Positions 53,436 to 60,145 of a DNA stretch of 64,000 bases are shown one piece after another. The notes beneath the pieces are model-generated. The model saw nothing but the letters and a program-made list of their open reading frames with translations. It had not been told where the DNA came from and searched no databases. The stretch comes from Oleiagrimonas citrea (GTDB taxonomy: Bacteria > Pseudomonadota > Gammaproteobacteria > Xanthomonadales > Rhodanobacteraceae). The DNA lies in assembly GCF_012395255.1 (NCBI RefSeq), contig NZ_JAAZQD010000004.1, positions 310,001-374,000 on the forward strand, given 5' to 3'. Position 1 is the stretch's first letter, and every line of letters starts with the position of its first letter. A program made the position numbers and the translations under genes.

Positions 53436-54238
53436 ATGCAGCGTATTCATGTCATTTCCGGTCTGCCGCGCTCCGGCGCGACGCTGCAGTCGGCGCTGCT
53501 GCACCAGAACCCGCGTTTCGAGGCGGGGGCGAGCGGTCCGGTGGCCGGGCTGCTGGGCGCGATACCCGGCTGCACGGAATTCCCCACATTCATCAATGAT
53601 GCGCAACGCTGCCGTATGCCCAGCGGCGTGTTCGAAAACGATGATGCCGGCTGCGACGAGGACGTGATCTTCGGCACCCGTTGCGACCGAGGCGCGCTCA
53701 TGAACGTGGTTGCCGAGCTGTTTCCCGATCCCCGGTGCATCGCCTGCGTGGATCCCATGCAGAGGGCCGTCGGCAGCGTCGAGCGTCAGCTCCAGAAGAA
53801 CGCCTTTGATCCGTCTCCGATCGTCCATTTCAGCGCGAATGGCGCCGTGTACACGCGTGCCGACGGTGTGGCGAAAGGCGACGGCACGGTCAGTCATGCC
53901 CTGCAACGCGTGGAAGCAAGCGTTCTGCGGCGCGCATGCGGACAGGCTGGTGCGGGCGCAGTACGAGACCTTGTCGACGAGTACGTGCGACGACCGCGAT
54001 CCACAACTTCATCGGCGAGTGGTCTGGCGCGCAGGATTTCTAGTACCTCGAATTCGATGCCGAAGCCTTCGATCTCAAGCTCGGTGCACAGGGCCTGTGA
54101 GCGGCGTGTCCGAACGTCGGTGCGGAAGCAGGCAAGACGGTGTTTTCGCCGATGTGTTCAACCGATTCAAAGCCATGCTTTGGGCGCAACCCGGGCATGA
54201 ACCTGCACCGGCTGTGCAGCGTCTAGCCGTTACGACAT
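53436..54238 (+). pseudogene. Decayed sulfotransferase, copy of the gene at 59252
   Basis: The first about 155 codons parallel the intact sulfotransferase at 59252: GLPRSGATLQSALL with PAPS-binding loop, VIFGTRCDRGALMNV, VYTRADGVAKGDG. The reading frame then breaks through a 1-nt insertion near 53903; the homologous sequence continues in another frame (AFCGAHADRLVRAQYETL). It later shifts again to a frame with two in-frame stops at 54041 and 54098 before the recognisable end (VFNRF). The 3'-phosphate-binding Arg is replaced by Asp (CVDPMQ for CVRHMP). It is therefore non-functional. Originally it headed the first sulfotransferase-autotransporter module; the autotransporter start follows the end of the remnant by 57 nt. 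Confidence 0.85.
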
Positions 54239-54295
54239 AGCCGATCCGTGCTTCACGGATCCACAACAAGCAACACTTCAGGAACAGGGAACAAC

Positions 54296-57200
54296 ATGAA
54301 CAAGATCTACCGTCTGGTCTGGAATCGCACGCTGGGCGTCGTGCAGGTCGCGACAGAGTTCGCAAAGGCCTCGCGCGGCGGCGTGGGAGCGTCGCGATCG
54401 GTGGGCGTGACGCCGCCGCGCAGCCGTCTGGCGCAGGCCTGCGCCGCCGCGCTGCTTCTGGGCGTGGGAGCGACCGCGCTGCCGGCGATGGCGGCCAGCA
54501 CCTATACCGTGACCCAGGCCAGCGACAACGGCAACACGGCGACCGTGGGCACGCTCAGTTGGGCGATTGCCCAGGCCAATAGCGATCCGGGCAGCACCAT
54601 CCAGTTCGACTTCACGGGTGCGACCACGATCACCGAATCGGGCGCCTTGCCTTCGCTCGACGTAGCCACCGTGTTCTCGATGCAAGCCGATGTCACGATC
54701 CAGGCTCCGTTGAGCGGCGCCGGATCGTTGAGCGCGTCGGGTACCGGTTCGCTGGCGCTCGCCGGCGATGGCACGACACTGACCGGCGGTGCGGTGGTAC
54801 ATGCCGGCTCGTTGACGCTGGGCGACGGCACGGGCTCCGTGAACGTGACCAACTCGGGCACGGGAGCCACCGGTATCGCGGTGGCTGATACGGCGGCCCT
54901 GCAGGTGATGGGTTCGAGCATGGGTTCAGGCGGCAGCGGCGCGGCGGGCAGCGATGCCGACTACTACACGAAGGGTGCCTATGGTGGCGCGGGTGGCGTC
55001 GGCGGTATCGGTGTGATGGCCGGTCAGTCGTCGGTGGACAACGCGGGTACCGTCTCCGGCGGTACGGGTGGTGTGGGTGGCACGGCCTACGCGGCGGGCG
55101 CCGGTGGTGCCGGCGGCGCGGGCATCCAGGGTGCCGGCTCGACGGTGGACAACCGTGGAAGCATCGCCGGCGGGGCCGGTGGTGTCGGCGGTTACGGTTT
55201 CTACATCAAAGGTGGTATCGGCGGGGGCGGTGGCGCCGGTGTGAGCGGCAGCGGGCTGACTCTCGACAATGCGAGCGGTGGAACCATCGTCGGCGGTGTG
55301 GGTGGCGATGGCGGCAAATCGTATACGGCCAACCATAACGGCGACGGTGCCGGCGGCATCGGCGGCGCGGGCGCGCAGGTGACGATGGGCAGCGCGATCA
55401 CCAATGCCGGCAGCATCACCGGCGGTGCTGGCGGCAAAGGTGGTCTTGCATACGGTGGTTCGTACTACTACTCCGGCAGCAGCGATGGCCTTGGCGGCGA
55501 CGGTGCGCGCGGCGGTGCCGGCGTCGGTGGCAGCGATTTCAGTCTGCTCAATACCGGCACGGTTCAGGGCGGCGCCGGTGGCCAGGGCGGCGACAGTTCT
55601 GCGGACAACTTCGGACAGGGCGGTGCTGGCGGTGAGGGCGTCGTCTCCTCGGGTGGCGCGGACATCGTCAACGGCGGCCTGATCGCGGGTGGCGTGTCCG
55701 GGGCCGATGGTGGTGGCGTGGGCGGCGGTGTGCAGGCCGATGCGGTGGATTTTTCCGGCGGCGGCAACACGCTGACTCTGGTATCGGGCTACAGCTTCAT
55801 CGGCAACGTGGTGAGCACCAGTGGCGGGACGAACGGCGGCGATGCGCTTGCGTTGGGTGGCGATACTGACGGCACGTTCGACCTAGGACAGATCGTGTCC
55901 ACCGTGCCAGGCACCTATAGCGGCACGCCTGTGTTTTACGGATTCACTCAGTTCGAGAAGCTTGGGGCCAGCACCTGGACCCTGACCGGCATCGCAGCGG
56001 TGCAGCAGGGCTGGCTGCTGCAGGGTGGCACGTTGCAGGTGGGTGATGCATCGACTACGGCCGATATCGTCGGCAGTTCGACGTTGTCGGTGGACGGCAG
56101 TGCGGGTGGTCTGGGTGTCATGGCGTCGAGCGGTACCGCCCTTGGTGTGGGGGCGGGCAGTTCGGTGCACGGCGGCGACGGCACGAAGGGTAGCTCCATA
56201 TCGGGCCCCAGCAGTGGTGCGGTCGCCGGTGACGGTGGTGCGGGTGGAGCCGGTGTTGGGGGTGCTGGCCTGACGTTGACGAACCACGGCAGTGTGGCCG
56301 GTGGCGCCGGTGGTTACGGTGGTACCGCCGGCTATACCGTCGGCAACTACGGCGGTCATGGTGGTACGGGTGGTGCGGGTGCGCAGTTGGATCAGTCCTC
56401 CATTGCCAACGACGGAGGTATCGTCGGCGGTGTTGGCGGTACCGGTGGTTTCACGGGGCATGGCGGCGATGCCGGCAATGGCGGCGATGGCCTGGCCGGC
56501 GCAGGATTCACGCTGGACAACACGGGCCGTGTCGAGGGTGGCGCGGGCGGCTACTCCTCGTCGCGGAGCTATTACGCGGGAGACGCCGGCAGCGGCGGTG
56601 CCGGCGTCAGTGGGAGTGGATTCAGCGTCGGCAACACCGGCACGATTACCGGCGGGATTGGCGGTGCGGGCGTTCATGCCTTTGCCACCCCGGGGGCGTC
56701 AGGTTCGGGCGGCGCTGGTGTGATCGGTTCGGACTTCACGCTGGACAATGCAGGTGTGATTGCGGGAGGCGCGGGGGGCGGTTACTGCACCGGAGACTGC
56801 TACGCAGCAGGGTCCGGAGGTGGTGAGGTGCCGGGGATAGGGCCCAGTTTCAGCGAGGCGAGCGGTGTCGCAGGCAGCTCGGGCGGATCCGGCGTATCCG
56901 GAAGCGGATTCCAGATGACCAACGCCGGTACCGTACAGGGTGGTAACGGCGGAAACGGCGGTAATGCCGGTTATACCCGCTACTACGGGTCCGGGTCCGG
57001 GTCGGCGGGTGACGGCGCCAACGGTGGTGCGGGCGGTGCCGGTATCGTCGGTACGGGCATGACCCTGACCAACACGGGCACCGTCCAGGGCGGCAACGGT
57101 GGCAACGGCGGTGATGGGTATACCGGTTATACCGCCGGGACTGGCGGCGCCGGTGGTGCGGGCGTGGTGTCGACGGGCAACTCGACGATCATCAACGCAG

Positions 57201-58966
57201 GCCTTATCGCCGGCGGCGTGGTGGGTGCGGACGGTACGCTTGCCGAGCCGACTGCGCCGAGCGGGCCGCCGGTCGGTCCGTCCAGCGCAGGCGTCGTGAC
57301 TGCCGCGGCCGTTGTCAGCACACAGGCCGACGCGGTGGATTTCTCTGGCGGCGGCAACACGTTGGAGCTGCGCGCCGGCTATCGTTTCGTCGGCAACGTG
57401 CTGAGCACGAGCGGCACGACCAACGGTGGTGACACGCTGGCGCTGGGCGGCGATACGGACGGTAGTTTCGATCTGTCGCAGATCGTGATGGCCATCCCGA
57501 CCACGTACAACGGCAGCCCGCGCTATCACGGCTTTGCGACGTACACCAAGAGCGGCTCCGGCATGTGGACGCTCACCGGCCGCAGCACCGCGAACACCGA
57601 CTGGACGGTGAGTGCAGGCAAGCTGGAAGTGGGCGACGCCGCCCATCCGGACACGGTGCTGACTGGCGATGTGACGGTGACCGGCGGCACGCTGGGTGGT
57701 CACGGCACGATCACGGGCACGGTGAGCAACATGAGCGGCACGGTAATGCCGGGCGGTAGCGTGGGCATTCTGGCGCTGGCCGGCGACTATGTGCAGGGTC
57801 CGAACGGCACGTTGAGTCTGGAGATCACGCCCGATCCGACGCCGGGCACGGGGTCGAGCCAGCTGCAGGTGGGCGGCGCGGCGAGCCTGGACGGCACGCT
57901 GGCGATCATGGTCGATCCGGGCTCGTATCTGGTCAACACCAGCTATGACCTGGTGCACGCGGCCGGTGGCGTGAGTGGGACGTTTGCCACGACGACCTTC
58001 AATCCGGGCTTTGCGGTGTACCTGACGCCGCAGGTGAGCTACGGCGCCAACGACGTGACGCTGAAGCTGTCGCCGAACGCAGCCGCGTACGCGGGCGGGT
58101 ATCCGAACTACGCCAGCACGGTGAGCCTGGGCATGGAGCAGACCTTCGACGCGGTGCTGGGCAGGATGGGTCCGACGGCGCAAGGGCGTCAGGGCGCGTG
58201 GGGCCAGATGATGGCCGGCCTGGGCGGACTGGGCCAGGGCTCGCGCTACCAGCTGAACGGCGCGGCGGCGGGCTACGGCCACGCCATCACGGACCGCTTC
58301 GTGCTGGGCGTGGCGCTTTCGGGCGGCACGACGACGACGACGGTGGACGCCATGCAGGTTCGCGCCAAGCCGTTCGGCGGCTTCGTGTACGGCATCTGGC
58401 GCAGCGGTGGCTGGCGGGTCTCGGGCAGCCTGGGCACAGGCAAGCTCAAGCAGCACAGCAAGCGCTACCTCGCCTCGCTGGGCGGTATGCAGACGGCGAC
58501 TGGCGGCGGCCATTATGCCGGTGCGGCGTTGCGCGTGGACTACACGGCGCGGAAGGGTATCTGGTCGTTCACGCCGTACGCGGGCATGGACAACGTGAAC
58601 GCCCGCTACGATGCGACGCAGGAGCAGGGCATCACCTTGCTGGCGCTGCATTACGGCAAGGTGAGCCAGCATCTGTCGCACTACCAGGCGGGCCTGCGTA
58701 TCGGCGCCGAGTGGGGTCACTGGCAGCCGTGGGTGCAGGCAGGCACGGAAGGCTGGCGCGGCGATCGTGCGATCACGGTGACGGAGCGTCTGGGCGACTA
58801 CCGCAAGGACGTGACCAGCAGTGCACTGCCGGGCAGCGCACTGAGCGGTGGAGCGGGCGTGACGTGGAAGGCCGGCCGCTGGGACGCGACGCTGTCGTGG
58901 CACGGTGCGGTGGGCAGCCACTACCACGGCAACCGCGGCATGCTGCAGGCGCGCTACAGCTGGTAA
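54296..58966 (+). CDS. Large glycine-rich type Va autotransporter, copy 1
   Basis: 1556 residues. The N-terminus is an extended signal (ESPR) MNKIYRLVWNRTLGVVQVA with a second part ending PAMA near residue 66. The passenger is extremely rich in Gly/Ser/Ala/Thr, with two blocks of GGAGG-type repeats (about 54920-55730 and 56100-57300), each closed by a module of about 110 residues containing FSGGGNTL...TLTG. The C-terminal about 270 residues form the translocator barrel, after the linker YASTVSLGMEQTF, ending in YSW. It is secreted by Sec and BamA/BamD-assisted folding and displays or releases the passenger; the ligand is unknown. The ATG at 54296 is chosen over one at 54248 for the canonical ESPR start. 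It is paralogous to the copy at 60146. Confidence 0.93.
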   Translation: MNKIYRLVWNRTLGVVQVATEFAKASRGGVGASRSVGVTPPRSRLAQACAAALLLGVGATALPAMAASTYTVTQASDNGNTATVGTLSWAIAQANSDPGSTIQFDFTGATTITESGALPSLDVATVFSMQADVTIQAPLSGAGSLSASGTGSLALAGDGTTLTGGAVVHAGSLTLGDGTGSVNVTNSGTGATGIAVADTAALQVMGSSMGSGGSGAAGSDADYYTKGAYGGAGGVGGIGVMAGQSSVDNAGTVSGGTGGVGGTAYAAGAGGAGGAGIQGAGSTVDNRGSIAGGAGGVGGYGFYIKGGIGGGGGAGVSGSGLTLDNASGGTIVGGVGGDGGKSYTANHNGDGAGGIGGAGAQVTMGSAITNAGSITGGAGGKGGLAYGGSYYYSGSSDGLGGDGARGGAGVGGSDFSLLNTGTVQGGAGGQGGDSSADNFGQGGAGGEGVVSSGGADIVNGGLIAGGVSGADGGGVGGGVQADAVDFSGGGNTLTLVSGYSFIGNVVSTSGGTNGGDALALGGDTDGTFDLGQIVSTVPGTYSGTPVFYGFTQFEKLGASTWTLTGIAAVQQGWLLQGGTLQVGDASTTADIVGSSTLSVDGSAGGLGVMASSGTALGVGAGSSVHGGDGTKGSSISGPSSGAVAGDGGAGGAGVGGAGLTLTNHGSVAGGAGGYGGTAGYTVGNYGGHGGTGGAGAQLDQSSIANDGGIVGGVGGTGGFTGHGGDAGNGGDGLAGAGFTLDNTGRVEGGAGGYSSSRSYYAGDAGSGGAGVSGSGFSVGNTGTITGGIGGAGVHAFATPGASGSGGAGVIGSDFTLDNAGVIAGGAGGGYCTGDCYAAGSGGGEVPGIGPSFSEASGVAGSSGGSGVSGSGFQMTNAGTVQGGNGGNGGNAGYTRYYGSGSGSAGDGANGGAGGAGIVGTGMTLTNTGTVQGGNGGNGGDGYTGYTAGTGGAGGAGVVSTGNSTIINAGLIAGGVVGADGTLAEPTAPSGPPVGPSSAGVVTAAAVVSTQADAVDFSGGGNTLELRAGYRFVGNVLSTSGTTNGGDTLALGGDTDGSFDLSQIVMAIPTTYNGSPRYHGFATYTKSGSGMWTLTGRSTANTDWTVSAGKLEVGDAAHPDTVLTGDVTVTGGTLGGHGTITGTVSNMSGTVMPGGSVGILALAGDYVQGPNGTLSLEITPDPTPGTGSSQLQVGGAASLDGTLAIMVDPGSYLVNTSYDLVHAAGGVSGTFATTTFNPGFAVYLTPQVSYGANDVTLKLSPNAAAYAGGYPNYASTVSLGMEQTFDAVLGRMGPTAQGRQGAWGQMMAGLGGLGQGSRYQLNGAAAGYGHAITDRFVLGVALSGGTTTTTVDAMQVRAKPFGGFVYGIWRSGGWRVSGSLGTGKLKQHSKRYLASLGGMQTATGGGHYAGAALRVDYTARKGIWSFTPYAGMDNVNARYDATQEQGITLLALHYGKVSQHLSHYQAGLRIGAEWGHWQPWVQAGTEGWRGDRAITVTERLGDYRKDVTSSALPGSALSGGAGVTWKAGRWDATLSWHGAVGSHYHGNRGMLQARYSW
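54920..57300 (+). repeat. Degenerate Gly-rich coding repeats in autotransporter copy 1
   Basis: Imperfect repeats of about 20-35 codons, each with a GTVxGGxGGxGG-like core and an often aromatic Tyr-containing insert. They fall in two arrays separated by the FSGGGNTL module, which starts near 55733 and again near 57323. Short (GGGTCC)3 direct repeats occur near 56987. The array is coding; it shows no spacers of fixed length and is not CRISPR. Confidence 0.7.
57323..58966 (+). repeat. 1,644-bp paralogous block, left copy
   Basis: The stretch from the second FSGGGNTL module to the autotransporter stop is gaplessly colinear with 61250-62893, identical in length (1,644 bp) and very similar in sequence. 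It encodes the final passenger module, linker and barrel. As a direct repeat about 3.9 kb apart it could support recombination or gene conversion. Confidence 0.8.
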
Positions 58967-58980
58967 GTGGGTGAGGCATG

Positions 58981-59014
58981 AAGGCCCGGCACTTCGCTGT
59001 GTCGGGCCTTTGTC
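58981..59014 (+). terminator. Terminator after autotransporter copy 1
   Basis: A 12-bp stem with one G-T pair (58981-58992 with 58999-59010), a 6-nt loop and a short T-rich tail. The following stretch to 59251 contains no gene; it holds only the leader of the intact sulfotransferase (AAGGA about 7 nt before its ATG). Confidence 0.8.
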
Positions 59015-59251
59015 TCTGGAAGGATGCATCGATGCACGGATCGGGCGATGCAAGCAACGATCAAGGAGGGCACGAACATCGTTGGTGTCCGGTGGGACGT
59101 TTCAGGAACCCCAGGAGGCTTCGTTTTGTGAGGCTGCAGCCCTGCTTCATACTCCTGTGAAACCAAAACCGGTATTCGAATCGTCAGTGCGCGCGGTACC
59201 CATGAAGGGGCCCGTATCGCTGATGGGCGGTTCCATCAAGCAAGGATCATC

Positions 59252-60061
59252 ATGCATCGCATTCACTTCATTTCCGGTCTGCCACGCTCTGGTTCGACCT
59301 TGCTGTCGGCGTTGCTGCGTCAGAACCCGCGGTTCACTGCCGGCATGAGTGGTCCGGTCGCGGGATTGCTGGGCGCGATGCTCGGCGAGATGAGCGGCCG
59401 AAACGAATTTTCCGTCTTCATCGACGATGACCAGCGCCGTCGCGTGCTGGAGGGCGTGGTGGAGAACTACTACGCCGATCGCGACGAGGACGTGATCTTC
59501 GACACCAGCCGCGCCTGGTGCGCGCGCATGAACGTGATTGCCGAGCTGTTTCCCGAGTCCAGGGTGATCGCCTGCGTGCGACACATGCCCTGGGTCATCG
59601 ACAGCATCGAGCGACTGGTCCAGAAGAACACCTTCCAGCCGTCGTCGATCTTCAGTTACACGGTTGGCGGCACGGTGTACACGCGCGCCGATGGGGTGGC
59701 CAAGGGCGACGGCATGGTCGGTTACGCCTACAACGCGCTGAAGGAAGCATTCTTCGGTGCGCATGCCGGCCAACTGATGCTGGTGCAGTACGAGACGCTG
59801 GTGAGCGATCCGGGCAAGGCCATGGCGGCGATCTACGACTTCATCGGCGAGCCGGCCTTCCAGCATGATTTCGAGCACATCGAATTCGACGCCGAAGCCT
59901 TCGACATCAAGGCGGGCACGCCGGGCCTGCACACGGTGCGGCCGAAGGTGGGCGCAGTCGAGCGCCGGACAGTGTTGCCGCCGGATGTGTTCAACCGATT
60001 CGAGAACGATGCTTTCTGGCGTAATCCGGAACTGAACCTTCACGGGGTCCGGGTCGTGTAA
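59252..60061 (+). CDS. Sulfotransferase family protein (Sulfotransfer_3-like), intact
   Basis: 269 residues, no signal peptide or membrane helix, so cytoplasmic. The 5'-phosphosulfate-binding loop is GLPRSGSTLLSALL (residues 9-22). The 3'-phosphate site has Arg110 and Ser118 in IACVRHMPWVIDSIERL. These are the PAPS-binding hallmarks. The acceptor is unknown. It lies 84 nt upstream of autotransporter copy 2, in the same order as the pseudogene with copy 1; sulfation of the autotransporter passenger before export is a testable idea. It could instead modify a lipid, sugar or small molecule. A ribosome-binding AAGGA precedes the ATG. Confidence 0.87.
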   Translation: MHRIHFISGLPRSGSTLLSALLRQNPRFTAGMSGPVAGLLGAMLGEMSGRNEFSVFIDDDQRRRVLEGVVENYYADRDEDVIFDTSRAWCARMNVIAELFPESRVIACVRHMPWVIDSIERLVQKNTFQPSSIFSYTVGGTVYTRADGVAKGDGMVGYAYNALKEAFFGAHAGQLMLVQYETLVSDPGKAMAAIYDFIGEPAFQHDFEHIEFDAEAFDIKAGTPGLHTVRPKVGAVERRTVLPPDVFNRFENDAFWRNPELNLHGVRVV

Positions 60062-60145
60062 CGGACGGAATCTGAAGCCGTTCGTGCCCGCTCATGCCGG
60101 CCGGCCGGTGCAGCAAAGAATCCAACTATTCGCAGGGGAATACGC

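Noticed and set aside
53436-54200. Intact 254-residue sulfotransferase
   Set aside because: The last about 100 residues of that frame have no similarity to the paralogue; the homologous sequence continues in other frames with stops, so it is a pseudogene.
54920-57300. CRISPR array
   Set aside because: The repeats are degenerate, in frame and encode a Gly-rich passenger; there are no constant-length spacers and no cas genes.
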